A stretch of 64,000 nucleotides of DNA. Origin: Streptomyces violaceoruber (GTDB taxonomy: Bacteria; Actinomycetota; Actinomycetes; Streptomycetales; Streptomycetaceae). The notes below the pieces were generated by a model. That model was not told the DNA's origin. It made no database searches and saw nothing but the letters and a program-made list of their open reading frames with translations. Every line of letters begins with the position of its first letter. Within the stretch, counting starts at the first letter, position 1. The stretch is taken from positions 8,556,001 through 8,620,000 of the forward strand of contig NZ_CP137734.1 in assembly GCF_033406955.1 (NCBI RefSeq), in the 5' to 3' direction. The translations under genes were made by a program, and so were the position numbers. Of this stretch, positions 17,554-26,424 are shown piece by piece.

Positions 17554-18410
17554 TCACGCATCGGAGCTGTCCTGGACAGCCCCGTTCACCGGGCTGAGCC
17601 CACGCTGTTCCTGGAAGCTCGTGACCGTGCTGCGGCGCCAGGGTGCGGTGCGGTCCGCAAGGGGCGGCCACGGAGCCTTCCGCTGGAGGACCGGGCACCA
17701 CGGGTCGTGGCTTACTGGCGTACAAACCTGACGATGCACCAGCTCAGCCCGCTACTCGGGGGTATCCAAGTCGGCAGCGGACGGCATCATCAACCGCCTC
17801 GGGCCGATGCTCGCCCTGCAGCCTCGCAAGCGGTTCGCCAAGGACGCAGTGCTCATCATGGACGGCACTCTGGCCCCTACTAGGGGGTGTCGTTTAGATC
17901 TTGCCGGGGTCGCGGGGTCTGGCACGCGCATCTGGGGGCGTTGTCGTCGGTTGCCAACTCCCCGACGCTCGACTGCGCTCGCGCGGGGGGACCCCATCGC
18001 GTTGTCGCCCTCCTCCGCCTTGCAGCTGGACGCACCAGACCCCGCTCGGGTCGGCCACAAGGCACCGTCGGTCGCGGCCGGCCTGCTCCAAACCACACCC
18101 CCTAGCGACTACGCCATCGCCGAACACTCGAAGAACTATCGGTACTCCACCAACCACCGGGTCCTTGTCGACGCCGATACCCGGCTCGTCGTCGTGACCG
18201 GCCGGCCCATGCCTGGGAACCGCAACAACTGCAAGGCATGGGAGGAAGCCGGCGCCAATGCCGCCGTCGGCAGAACACTCACGATCGCCGACGACTGGAA
18301 GAAGGCACACAACAAGTCCCACCCATTTCGGGCCAAGTGCAGCCAGGGTGATCGTCTCGACCGCAGCAAAAGCCCAGGAAAGCATCCCCGGTCATCCACG
18401 GAGTCGAGAA
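17554..18410 (+). pseudogene. IS5-family (DDE_4-type) transposase interrupted by a MITE
   Basis: Fragments in order: VTASELSWTAPFTGLSP (from 17554), VVAYWRTNLTMHQLSPLLGG, SAADGIINRLGPMLALQPRKRF, and DAVLIMDGTLAPT, which contains the first catalytic Asp. A 222-base insertion then intervenes. Afterwards the same frame resumes with DYAIAEHSKNYRYSTNHRVLVDADTRLVV, then RPMPGNRNNCKAWEEAG and ADDWKKAHNKSHP. The catalytic Glu region is lost downstream. Removing the insert with one CTAG restores the reading frame exactly. Confidence 0.85.
17880..18105. mobile_element. MITE, about 0.22 kb, with CTAG at both edges
   Basis: CTAG at 17880-17883 and at 18102-18105 flank a non-coding insert. Read inward, the ends are GGGGTGTCGTTTAGATC and GGGGTGTGGTTTGGAGC, imperfect terminal inverted repeats. 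It encodes nothing. Excision leaves P-T-S-D-Y in the interrupted transposase, matching the usual P-T-R-D-x, so the boundaries are reliable. It is probably mobilised in trans by an IS5-type transposase that targets CTAG. Confidence 0.8.
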
Positions 18411-18413
18411 CGC

Positions 18414-19451
18414 CTACCAGCGCCACGTTGCTTCGTCATACACCACTGCCCAAGGCCGGGGCGACCCTGTCTCCGCGGGCGCGCCGTCGTCGCCGTGCAG
18501 GGTCGCCGTACGGTCGCGGGCGAGTACGTCGGCTGCGAGCTCGGCGAAGTGAGGGGCGGCCGGGTGGGAGGATCGGACGGCCGACCAGACCGCGCTGGTC
18601 CGCTGGATGAGAGGGCGGCCTGACAGTGGCCGCCAGACGACACGCGGCTCCTTGCCGGCCACCGCCTCCTGGCCGAAGGCGATGCCGTGCCCCGCGCTGA
18701 CCAGGGCCAACAGAAGCTCGGGGCGTGAGGCATGCCGCAGTCCGGTGGGAACGAAGCCCCCGGTCCGGCAGGTGTCCAGAATCCGGTCGTACCAGCCAGG
18801 GGCCTGCTCACGGGGAAGGAGCACGAGGTCTTGACCGGCCAGATGGGCGAGTGGGACCTCCGGGAGCTGGGCCAGCGGTGAGATGCGGGGCAGGACGACG
18901 CCGAGTTCCACGGACACCTCCGGACCCATGCGGAGCCCTGTGATGTCCACGGGCTGGTGGACGAGGCCGACATCGAGCCCGCCGGACGCGATCAGCCGCA
19001 GTTGCTCGCCGGTGGTGATCTCCTGGAGATCGACGGACATGCCCGGATAGTGTTCCGCACATGCGCCGAGCAGCAGCGACAGCGTGGCAACCATCGTGCC
19101 GGGGGGTATGCCCGCGCGCAGGGTCCCCAGTTCGCCATCTCCGGCGCGGCGGGCCAGCGTCCGCAGCCGCTTTTCTCCGGTCAGCAGTGAACGGGCCTCA
19201 TCCAGCAACACGGCGCCTGCGGGCGTCAGTTTGACCTGTCGGCGCGACCGGTCGAACAATTCGGCGCCGAGCTCCGTCTCCAGCCTGCGCACCGCCTGGC
19301 TGAGAGGCGGCTGGGCCATGCCAAGCTGGTCGGCGGCCCGGCTGAAGTGCAGCTCTTCGGCAACGGCGACAAAGATGCGCAGGTGGCGCAAGAGATCCAC
19401 AGCCAGCGAGCTTACGTGAGGGGCGAAGCGATGGTCGAGGACCGGATACAT
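18414..19451 (-). CDS. LysR-family transcriptional regulator
   Basis: About 345 residues. The LysR winged HTH (LRHLRIFVAVAEELHFSRAA, MAQPPLSQAVRRLE, LFDRSRRQVKLTPAG) is followed by a typical two-lobed effector domain. I take the ATG at 19449-19451 because GAAGG precedes it, although GTG at 19400 would put the HTH closer to the N-terminus. It is divergent from, and with the longer start overlaps by 21 bases, a beta-lactamase-like gene. This is the arrangement of AmpR-type control. The C-terminal tail runs to the edge of the transposase wreck and may be slightly altered. Confidence 0.85.
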   Translation of the reverse strand: MYPVLDHRFAPHVSSLAVDLLRHLRIFVAVAEELHFSRAADQLGMAQPPLSQAVRRLETELGAELFDRSRRQVKLTPAGAVLLDEARSLLTGEKRLRTLARRAGDGELGTLRAGIPPGTMVATLSLLLGACAEHYPGMSVDLQEITTGEQLRLIASGGLDVGLVHQPVDITGLRMGPEVSVELGVVLPRISPLAQLPEVPLAHLAGQDLVLLPREQAPGWYDRILDTCRTGGFVPTGLRHASRPELLLALVSAGHGIAFGQEAVAGKEPRVVWRPLSGRPLIQRTSAVWSAVRSSHPAAPHFAELAADVLARDRTATLHGDDGAPAETGSPRPWAVVYDEATWRW

Positions 19452-20390
19452 GAGGCCTTCGCGGGGGCGGGAGCCGAGGGGTTGTTGCACGCGGTTCCCA
19501 TCGGCGGGAAGCCGGGCTGTGATGAGGTGACGGTCGGCAGGTGTTCAGCAGGCGACACGGCGGCCGTGGGTGAGCGGGCGGCAGTCGACGAGGTTGCTGT
19601 TGGCGCTGATGAGCCCGTCGTGATCGCCTCAATCTTCAAGGTGTTGCTGGTCCTCGAGTTCGCGCGCCAGGTCACCGCCGGCCAGCTCGACCCCCGTGCA
19701 CGGGTCCGGGTCACGGCCGGTGACCGGCTCGGTGGCTGGGGTACGGCCGGTTGTGCGGACGATGTCGAACTGTCCCTGCGCGACCTGGCCCTCTTCGCGA
19801 TCTCGGTGAGCGACAACTCGGCGGCGGACCTGCTGCTGGCGCAGGTCGGTCTGGACACGGTACGGCTCCTGGTCGAAGAGCTCCGCCTCGAACGGACCCG
19901 GATCGTGGGCGGTCCTCGCGATGTGCTGCAATCGATGCTCAGCGAGGTCGGCGCACGCGACGAGAGCGAGTTCGCCCTCCGCTACCCGGCGCTTCCGGAG
20001 GCCCGCAAAAGACGGATGAGCGTGCTGGACCCCTCGCGGACCAACGCCAGCACGCCCCGTGAGATCACCCGGCTGCTGCGCCTCATCTGGTGCGACGAGG
20101 CGGGCCCACCGCAAGCCTGTGCGTGGGTACGGGAACTGATGTCCCGGCAGGTGTTCCGGCACAGGCTGGTGTCGGGATTCCCTGACGAGGTGACAGTCGC
20201 GGCGAAGACCGGAACCCTTCCCGGCCTTCACATGGAGGCGGGAGTCGTCCGGTATCCCGACGGCAGCCGCTACGCGGTCTCCGTCTTCGCCCGCACGCGG
20301 GAACTGGCCTCATCACGTACGGCCGTCGACGCGGCGATCGGCACAGCGGCGCGAATCGCTGTCGACTTCCTCCACCGTCGCGGCAGCTGA
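19431..20390 (+). CDS. class A beta-lactamase-like serine hydrolase
   Basis: 319 residues. Active-site motifs are all present: SIFK (SxxK) at about 84-87, SDN in SVSDNSAADLLL, and KTG in AAKTGTLPG near 265. The length fits the class A fold. No signal peptide is visible at the N-terminus, unlike exported beta-lactamases, so it may be cytoplasmic, a different serine hydrolase, or exported by a cryptic signal. Start ATG 19431 follows GAGGGG by 8 bases. The divergent LysR gene suggests inducible expression. Confidence 0.8.
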   Translation: MVEDRIHEAFAGAGAEGLLHAVPIGGKPGCDEVTVGRCSAGDTAAVGERAAVDEVAVGADEPVVIASIFKVLLVLEFARQVTAGQLDPRARVRVTAGDRLGGWGTAGCADDVELSLRDLALFAISVSDNSAADLLLAQVGLDTVRLLVEELRLERTRIVGGPRDVLQSMLSEVGARDESEFALRYPALPEARKRRMSVLDPSRTNASTPREITRLLRLIWCDEAGPPQACAWVRELMSRQVFRHRLVSGFPDEVTVAAKTGTLPGLHMEAGVVRYPDGSRYAVSVFARTRELASSRTAVDAAIGTAARIAVDFLHRRGS

Positions 20391-20398
20391 CCTGGTCC

Positions 20399-20416
20399 CA
20401 TACGAGTATGCATATG
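20399..20416. promoter_or_regulatory. palindromes between the beta-lactamase and MBL genes
   Basis: CATAC-GA-GTATG (20399-20410) is directly followed by CATATG (20411-20416). They stand 58 bases before the MBL-fold gene start, where its promoter should lie, and contrast with the GC-rich surroundings. Candidate operator; the cognate regulator is unknown. Confidence 0.4.
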
Positions 20417-20473
20417 AGAGCGCGTACATCTCGATCTTGGACCGTAGCGGGTGTCTCCTGATCTCCTGGCCGC

Positions 20474-21523
20474 ATGAGCGACGACACAGACGCACCCCGC
20501 CCGAAGCGGCGCATCCAGGATCTCGGCCGGCGCACGGTGCTGCGCGGCGCCGCGTTCGGCGCGGCCGCCCCGCTTCTCGCCTCCCCCGCTCACGCCACCG
20601 CCAGCGACACCGCCACGACGCGCAGGGCCTCCCTGGCTGGTTCGCCGTCCTTCCGCTGGCTGGGCACGTCCGGCTGGCGCATCGACGTCGAGGAGCGGAC
20701 AGTACTCTTCGACCCGTACATCACCCGGTTCAAGACCGGCCTGTTTGACGGGAACTTCAAACCAGGGACGAAGCTGAGGTCCGATCCTGAGCTGGTGCGG
20801 GAGCGTATCGGCCGCCCTGAAATCGTCCTGGTCAGCCACTCCCACTGGGACCACATCGCCGACGTGCCGTACATAGCCAAGACCACCGGTGCCCGGATCG
20901 TCGGCACCGAGACCACGTTCCACCTGCTGGTCGCGTTCGGCGTCGACCCCGGGCAGATCTCGGTGGTCAAGGGCGGTGAGGTGCTGGACTTCGACGGGAT
21001 CACGGTCGAGGTCGTATCGAGCCTGCACAGCCGCAACAAGCGGCACACCTACTTCGCGCCGGGAACGTTGAACGCGCCACCGCCGACGGCCCCCCGTATC
21101 ATCTCCGACCTGCCGGAGGGCGACACGCTCGCCTACCAGGTGACGACCGGCAGCGCCGGACCCTCAGCCTTTCTGATGGGCGCCAGCGACTTCTCCGAAC
21201 GAGCGGTCCAGGGGCTGAGCCCCGACCTCGCGATGATCGCGGTGCCGTCCAGCGCCTCGACGTCCCGCTACGTGCCCCGGCTGCTGAGAGCACTCGGACA
21301 GCCCGGCGTCGTCGTACCCGTCCACTGGGACAACTTCGAGGAGCCCTTGAGCGAAACACCGCGCCGGGACCCCGCGATGGACCTGGACGCCTTCGTCGCA
21401 CTGGTGCACCAGGAGACCCCGATGAGCCGGATCGTTGTCCCGGACTACCACACGACCTACGGCGGAGACATGCGGCCGAAGCCGCGCCCCGTTCCGAAGA
21501 ACGGAGACCACCGGCTGCCGTGA
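20474..21523 (+). CDS. MBL-fold metallohydrolase, Tat-exported
   Basis: 349 residues. Residues 18-42 are a twin-arginine signal (GRRTVLRGAAFGAAAPLLAS followed by AHA). The mature part has the metallo-beta-lactamase fold: WLGTSGWRIDVEERTVLFDP at the start, the metal motif HSHWDH near residue 121, a later His in SSLHSRNKRH, an Asp in LMGASDFSE and PVHWDNF near the end. This resembles the UlaG/RomA-type lactonase or phosphodiesterase branch rather than a true carbapenemase. It acts outside the membrane; substrate unknown. Confidence 0.85.
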   Translation: MSDDTDAPRPKRRIQDLGRRTVLRGAAFGAAAPLLASPAHATASDTATTRRASLAGSPSFRWLGTSGWRIDVEERTVLFDPYITRFKTGLFDGNFKPGTKLRSDPELVRERIGRPEIVLVSHSHWDHIADVPYIAKTTGARIVGTETTFHLLVAFGVDPGQISVVKGGEVLDFDGITVEVVSSLHSRNKRHTYFAPGTLNAPPPTAPRIISDLPEGDTLAYQVTTGSAGPSAFLMGASDFSERAVQGLSPDLAMIAVPSSASTSRYVPRLLRALGQPGVVVPVHWDNFEEPLSETPRRDPAMDLDAFVALVHQETPMSRIVVPDYHTTYGGDMRPKPRPVPKNGDHRLP

Positions 21524-22061
21524 AACGACTTCCCCTGCGGCATGCGGTCCGATGCGGCCAGACAAGGGTGATATGCAACCCAGTCGGCCAGCACACGGTC
21601 AGCGAAGCCGCTTCAAGCTGTATGAGATGTACGCCCGCCCCCTCGACTGACACGCCCAACAGCCCAAAAGCCAGAGCCAGGGACAGCGGGTGCGCCTTCG
21701 TCGTGCGTGAGAGCGGAGACACCAGTCCGACCCGATCCGGCCCTGCACGCCTCGTCACATCTGGCAGCGGACCTGTTCAGGGTCGGGCCGGGGGCGCCAG
21801 GTCGGGCCCTGCCTGGAACTCGAATCCTGACGGCTGCCTCCCTACCGGCCTTCCGCGCCAGTCCCGTCCTCCTGCCGCGGTCAGGCTGCTGTCGTGTTCG
21901 CAGGGTCGGCCCTGCCGACGAGACCTCTGACGGCGGGCCCCTGACGGTCCTTGGCCCGTGGCTCAGGACCGTCAGGCGGAGGCGGAAGTGTCCGAGAAGA
22001 CGCCCCCTACTGCGCCGCCCGTTCCGGGCAGCCGCCCATATCTCTGATACATGCATAGGTC
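21524..22061. other. region without a supportable gene
   Basis: About 540 bases after the MBL gene. Open frames on both strands lack natural composition. The last part runs into a ligase fragment beginning near 22062. Confidence 0.4.
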
Positions 22062-22171
22062 TGGAGAAGGACGGATTCCGTGCGCAGCTCGCCCGCTACG
22101 CCGACGGCCGGGTCCTCCCGCGCTCCCGCGCGGGCACGGATATGACCGCCGCGTTCCCGACGATCCAAGGG
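22062..22171 (+). pseudogene. ATP-dependent DNA ligase fragment, adenylation-site region
   Basis: The plus strand reads KDGFRAQLARYADG then RVLPRSRAGTDMTAAFPTIQ, matching the region around the catalytic Lys (usual EPKWDGFRA) of the small Streptomyces ATP-dependent DNA ligases. The Trp between Lys and Asp is missing. The following segment of the same ligase is found beyond the ADP-ribosylglycohydrolase gene, at 23168. Confidence 0.65.
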
Positions 22172-22209
22172 TCGTGTGGCCCTCGGCGCGGCGCGGATAG
22201 CCTGCGCGA

Positions 22210-23148
22210 ATGAAGTGGATTCAGCGGGCCGCCGGCGCGGTCGTCGGCTCAGCGGTGGGTGACGCTCTGGGCGCCCCCTTCGAGTTTGGACCCCAGGGAG
22301 CGTTCTCTGCGCGGTTTCCCGCGCCCGGTTCGGGTGGCGAGATGTGCGGAGGTGGTGGCTGGGACCCCGGCGAGGCCACCGACGACACGCAGATGGCCGT
22401 CCTGGTCGCGGAGTCTCTGCTGGAGCGGGGCGGGCTGGATCTCCCGGACATCTTCGCCCGCTTCCAGCGGTGGGCGGCATCAGAGCCGAAAGACATCGGC
22501 TTGCAGACCGAAGACGTCCTGACCAACGGCATGCCCTGGGACCTCGCCGCAGCGATCCATTTCCAGGTCAACCAACGAGCAGCGGGAAACGGCTCCTTGA
22601 TGCGGGCGTCGACCTCCGCAGTCCACTTCGCGGCCGCCGGCCAGGAAGCCACCATGGAGGCGGCCCGCCGTATCGCTGCCCTCACCCACGGGGACCGTGC
22701 GGCCTGGGAAGGCACCGCGATCTTCCACGAACTCATCCGTGTCGCGTTCGAGGACATTGACCCCCTCGCCGCGCTCCCGGACGTCCTGGCTCTTGTCCAC
22801 CCCGACCACCGCGGCCGTTACGCCACCGTCCTCGCGCCCGACTGGCACCCCGAGCAGGCGACCGAGTTCAACGGTGCCGTCTGGCCCTGTCTGGGCTCCG
22901 CCGTCTGGGCCCTGCGCACCACGACCGGCTTCGAGCACGCGGTACGCGCGGCGATCGACCTCGGCGGTGACACGGACACCGTCGCTGCGGTCACCGGAGG
23001 CCTCGCGGGGGCGTACTACGGGCTGGACGCAATCCCCGCCCGCTGGACGCAGCCGCTCCACGTCCCTCTTCCAGGATTCGACGGACGGGTGCTGCATCTG
23101 ACAGACCTGCTCCACCTCGCACACCGCCTCGCGGAAGAACCGCGATGA
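22210..23148 (+). CDS. ADP-ribosylglycohydrolase family protein (DraG/ARH type)
   Basis: 312 residues. The fold starts at once (AAGAVVGSAVGDALGAPFEF), then the metal motif DDTQM near residue 58 and the second metal motif GGDTDTVAAVTGGLAGAYYG near 256; these hold the dinuclear Mg site. It removes ADP-ribose from proteins or nucleic acids in the cytoplasm. The gene is intact and lies exactly between two consecutive pieces of a broken DNA ligase. Homologues are known both in nitrogenase-type regulation and as antidotes to ADP-ribosylating toxins. No partner toxin is adjacent here. Confidence 0.9.
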   Translation: MKWIQRAAGAVVGSAVGDALGAPFEFGPQGAFSARFPAPGSGGEMCGGGGWDPGEATDDTQMAVLVAESLLERGGLDLPDIFARFQRWAASEPKDIGLQTEDVLTNGMPWDLAAAIHFQVNQRAAGNGSLMRASTSAVHFAAAGQEATMEAARRIAALTHGDRAAWEGTAIFHELIRVAFEDIDPLAALPDVLALVHPDHRGRYATVLAPDWHPEQATEFNGAVWPCLGSAVWALRTTTGFEHAVRAAIDLGGDTDTVAAVTGGLAGAYYGLDAIPARWTQPLHVPLPGFDGRVLHLTDLLHLAHRLAEEPR

Positions 23149-23167
23149 AACGGGCACGGCAGCCCAC

Positions 23168-23735
23168 ATGAACGGTGAGCTGGTCGTGTGGGAGTCCGGC
23201 CGCCTCGCCTTCGAGCGGCTCCAGCAACGCCTCGCCCGTCGCCGTGGTGCCGGCGCCCTGGCGGCCGCACGGGCTTGCCCCGCTCACCTCGTCGTCTTCG
23301 GCCTGATGCGCCAGGGCAGCACAGACCTACCGCCCTGGCCCTGCAGCCGGCGCAGGACCGCGCTTGAGGAGCTGTTCGCCGAGACCAGGATGACCGCGCC
23401 GCTCACGCTGTGCCCGTCCACCGCCGACCCGGACACCGCCCGTCAATGGCTGACCTGGACGTCTACCGGACAGGAAGGCCTCGTCTTCAAGCCCCTCCGG
23501 GCGCCATACCGGGCGGGCGCCAGAGCCCGGGGCAAGTACAAGATCTGCATCACCGAGGACCGCCGTCGTAGGAGCCGTCACCGGCCCCGCCACCGCGGCG
23601 GTGGTGCGGGGCAGAGTGGGGTCCGGCTGGTGTACCGGAGCCGGTCAGCGGTGTCATAGCAGCCGAGCAGCACCCCGCCCGCGCATCGCCTTCAGCGGTG
23701 CCCCGATCACCGGCCTGGCGGCACTCGTGCCCTAA
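23168..23735 (+). pseudogene. ATP-dependent DNA ligase fragment, central part
   Basis: Reads NGELVVWESGRLAFERLQQR, then HLVVFGLMRQGSTDL, TAPLTLCPSTADPDTARQWL and GLEGLVFKPL-like GQEGLVFKPLRAPYRAG, the middle and motif IV-V regions of the same ligase type. Near 23565 the homology moves to another frame (VVGAVTGPATA) and ends at a TAA (23733-23735). The N-terminal part with the catalytic Lys lies separately at 22062. The C-terminal OB domain is incomplete. Not functional. Confidence 0.8.
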
Positions 23736-23761
23736 CGCCGGGCTGACGGTACGCGGAGAGC

Positions 23762-24034
23762 GTGTCGCTCTTCCCTGCACTGGACGACGAGCAGAGCGCG
23801 TGCGCGTACCACGTGCACGTCGGCGTGGCCGATCCGCGTGAAGCGATCAGGGTGAGCAACCACCTGCGGCCCTAGTTGTCGACGCTGACCGCGCTGGCGG
23901 CGAACTCGCCCTACCGGGACGGCCGTGACACCGGCTGCGCCATCTGGACCACCATCGCCTGCGGGCGATGGCCGGTGGCCGGCCCGCCACCCTTCCTCGA
24001 CGCTCCCGCCCCCTTCGAAGAACTCGTCTACTGA
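23762..24034 (+). pseudogene. GCS2-type carboxylate-amine ligase fragment
   Basis: One frame reads YHVHVGVADPREAIRVSNHL followed by RP, an in-frame TAG at 23873-23875 where Trp is expected, then LTALAANSPYRDGRDTG and GRWPVAGPPPFLDAPAPF. This is the conserved core of the glutamate-cysteine-ligase-like carboxylate-amine ligases (YbdK/EgtA family), including the HVHVG metal-binding strand. The fragment ends at a TGA three bases before the left end of the SUKH-carrying IS5 element, so that insertion cut it. The N-terminal half is absent. Confidence 0.75.
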
Positions 24035-24071
24035 CGTACAACGGCTAACAAAATGGGCGTCGGGCCTGTGC

Positions 24072-24602
24072 TTACAGATATCCCGGATCGCCGTCGGCGT
24101 TGAACCTTGTCAGGGAACGCTCCAGCAGCTCCAGAAACTGTCGTAGGCCATCGGCTACCTTGTCGAGCTCCGCTTCGTCCAGCGAAGCCGTCCGCGTCCG
24201 GTAAACGGCCCCATCAGGCCCCGCGACATAGATCAGGCCGCCGCCGTTCGAGCCGATGACCAGGCCACGGCTCTTTTCGTCCGTGCCGAAGTCGACAACG
24301 CCGTACTCCTGGAGCCGCAGCAGGAGGTCACCGGCCGGATTGAGGAAGTAGCCGTTGCCGACGTCCTCCCAGGTGACATCACCGATGCTTTCATAGAAGG
24401 TGGCCAGGTCGGCTGGTGTAGGGGTGACTTGGGCGAGCGTGCGAGCCGCGGCTTGATCATCGTGGTCGGCCGGCCGGACCTGGTTGGTCCCAGGAGTAAG
24501 GCCGTGCCGATGCTCGAACTCGCCTGTCATGGCCGTGAGAGTCCCGCTGACCCTCTCTGTCCACGAGGCCAGCCAGGCAGGCGAAAGCGATCGGTCGCTC
24601 AT
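24072..24602 (-). CDS. SUKH (SMI1/KNR4)-like protein carried inside an IS5-type element
   Basis: 176 residues, soluble. From about residue 55 it shows the SUKH pattern: TPADLATFYESIGDVTWED (helix and turn), GNGYFLNPAGDLLLRL, then RGLVIGSNGGGLIYVAG as the central strands and an amphipathic C-terminal helix (ELDKVADGLRQFLELLERSL). SUKH proteins commonly act as immunity proteins against secreted polymorphic toxins or contact-dependent toxins. No toxin gene lies next to it; instead it is enclosed with a transposase between inverted repeats. The fold call rests on motif resemblance. Confidence 0.65.
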   Translation of the reverse strand: MSDRSLSPAWLASWTERVSGTLTAMTGEFEHRHGLTPGTNQVRPADHDDQAAARTLAQVTPTPADLATFYESIGDVTWEDVGNGYFLNPAGDLLLRLQEYGVVDFGTDEKSRGLVIGSNGGGLIYVAGPDGAVYRTRTASLDEAELDKVADGLRQFLELLERSLTRFNADGDPGYL

Positions 24603-24659
24603 GAGGCCGGATCATGGCATGAGCCACGGACATCCACGGAGTGCCCGGCGGTTCCAGTG

Positions 24660-25528
24660 TCAGAGCAATGCCCTGAGTTGCCGATGGGTGATGAGGCAGC
24701 AGGCAAGTCTGAGCAACGCCTCGTGGATGTCGGATCGCCGCTCCCAGCGGATCCGCAGGCGACGGAAGCCGTGCAACCAGGCAAAGCTCCTCTCCACAAC
24801 CCAGCGGTAGGTGCCCAGTGCGGTGCCGTGCAGGGTGCCGCGGCGGGCGATCGCGGGCACGATGCCGCGGGCCCGGACCTGGTCCCGGTAGATGTCGTGG
24901 TCGTAGCCGCGGTCGGCGAACAGCGCGTCCGGCTTCCGGCGAGGACGACCGACCCGGCCGCGGACCGGCGGGATCGCGTCGAGCAGGGGCAGGAGCTGGG
25001 TGACGTCGTTGCGGTTACCGCCGGTCAGCAGCACCGCGAGCGGGGTGCCGTGTCCGTCAGTGATCAAGTGATGCTTGGAGCCGGCTCGCCCCCGGTCGAC
25101 CGGCGACGGGCCCGTGTGCTGCCCCCCTTTTTTTAGCGCCCTGACGTGCGAGGAGTCGACCACACAGCAGGACCGGTCCAGACGTGCGGCCGCGTTCAGT
25201 TCGGCCAGCAGAATCTCGTGCAGCCGCTGCCAGACGCCAGCCTCGTTCCAGTCCCGCAGCCCGCGCCAGCACGGCATGCCCGACCCGAAGCCGAGGCCCC
25301 TGGGCAGGTACTCCCACGGGATCCCGGTGTGCAGCACGTACAAGATCCCGCACGGCACGTCCCTGTCCGGCAACGGCTTGCGACCGGGATGCCGGAACCT
25401 GCGCTCACGCTGCGGCAGCAGCGGCCCACACGGTCCCACAGTTCATCCGACACGATCCACGGCGACGTCCCCACACCGAACCGAACGCTCAGCTCCCGTG
25501 CCGGACACGGCAGCCAGGACTCATCCAC
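24660..25528 (-). pseudogene. IS5-family (IS427-like) transposase of element A
   Basis: The N-terminus (SPWIVSDELWDRVG) is separated by a one-base frame change near 25435 from the main body (PLLPQRERRFRHPGRKPLPD, WEYLPRGLGFGSGMPCW, CVVDSSHVRALKKGG, DRGYDHDIYRDQVRARG, WVVERSFAWLHGFRRLRIRW). The three DDE residues are present. The slippery region is A7G6 (complement of 25122-25134), which puts both halves of the catalytic core in one frame, so no programmed shift is needed here. Only the N-terminal lesion seems to inactivate it. Confidence 0.8.
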
Positions 25529-25590
25529 CTCACTGTGTTAGCCGTTGTTAGGCGTCGTTTCTTATGGCGTGATCACTCGTTGAACCGTGC

Positions 25591-26398
25591 ATGACGGATC
25601 TGGTTGAGCGGTTGGTGCCGGATGAATAGTGGGTCCTGTTCCGGCGAGTAGTGCCACCGACTGAGGTGCAGCGTCCACAGGGCGGGGGCGACGGCGGGCA
25701 GGTGACCGCGAGACTCTTGCGGCGATCATCTTTGTAGCTACCTCGGGCTGCACCTGGCGTCAACTGCCGCCGGTGTTCGGTCCGGCCTGGCCGACGGTCT
25801 ACCGGCGCTTCGCCCGGTGGAGCCGGGCCAGGGTGCGGGCTCGTCTCCACCGGGTCGTCCTCGATGAACTCGGCGCCCGCGGTGATCTGGACTGGTCGCG
25901 ATGTGCGATCGACTCCGTCAGTGTCCGGGCAGCAAAAGGGGGCCACTGACCGGACCGAATCCGACCGACCGCGGCAAGAACGGATCGAAGATCCACCTGA
26001 TCACCGACAGGAACGGTCTGCCCCTGTCACTGGGCATCTCCGGCGCCAACATGCACGACAGCCTCGGCCTGGAACCGCTCGTGCGTGGGATACCGCCCAT
26101 CCGCTCCCGGCGCGGACCGCGCCGCCGACGACCGGCCAAGCTCCATGGCGACAAGGGATACGACTACGACCACCTGCGCCGATGGCTCCGCAAGCGAGGC
26201 ATCCGTCACCGCATCGCACGCAAGGGAATCGAGTCCTCCCAGCGGCTGGGCCGCCACCGCTGGGTGGTCGAAAGGACGGTTTCCTGGCTGGCCGGCTGCC
26301 GCCGCCTGCACCGTCGCTACGAACGCAAGGCCGAGCACTTCCTCGCCTTCGTCGGAATAGCCGCAGCCCTCATCTGCCACCGCCGTCTGGACAGATGA
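25591..26398 (+). pseudogene. IS5-family transposase of element B
   Basis: Reads TDLVERLVPDE, then a TAG at 25607-25609 followed by WVLFRRVVPP. A frame change near 25690 leads to LAAIIFVATSGCTWRQLPP and CAIDSVSVRAAKGG. After AAAAGGGGG (25934-25942) the next frame gives LTGPNPTDRGKNGSKIHLIT, DKGYDYDHLRRW and HRWVVERTVSWLAGC, ending at TGA 26396-26398. The A/G run is the programmed frameshift site of this group; the stop and the first frame change are true lesions. Confidence 0.8.
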
Positions 26399-26424
26399 TC
26401 CGATCAGACAGGCTGGGAGTCGTG

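Larger units (their letters stand above)
24037..25550. mobile_element. IS5-family element carrying a SUKH-like gene (element A)
   Basis: TA at 24037-24038 is followed by CAACGGCTAACA (24039-24050). On the right TGTTAGCCGTTGT (25536-25548) is followed by TA (25549-25550). The arms are perfect inverted repeats of 12 bases and TA is the apparent target duplication. Inside are a transposase starting just inside the right end and, at its 3' side, a second minus-strand gene (24072-24602) ending 22 bases inside the left end. The right TA is shared with the left end of the next element. Confidence 0.75.
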
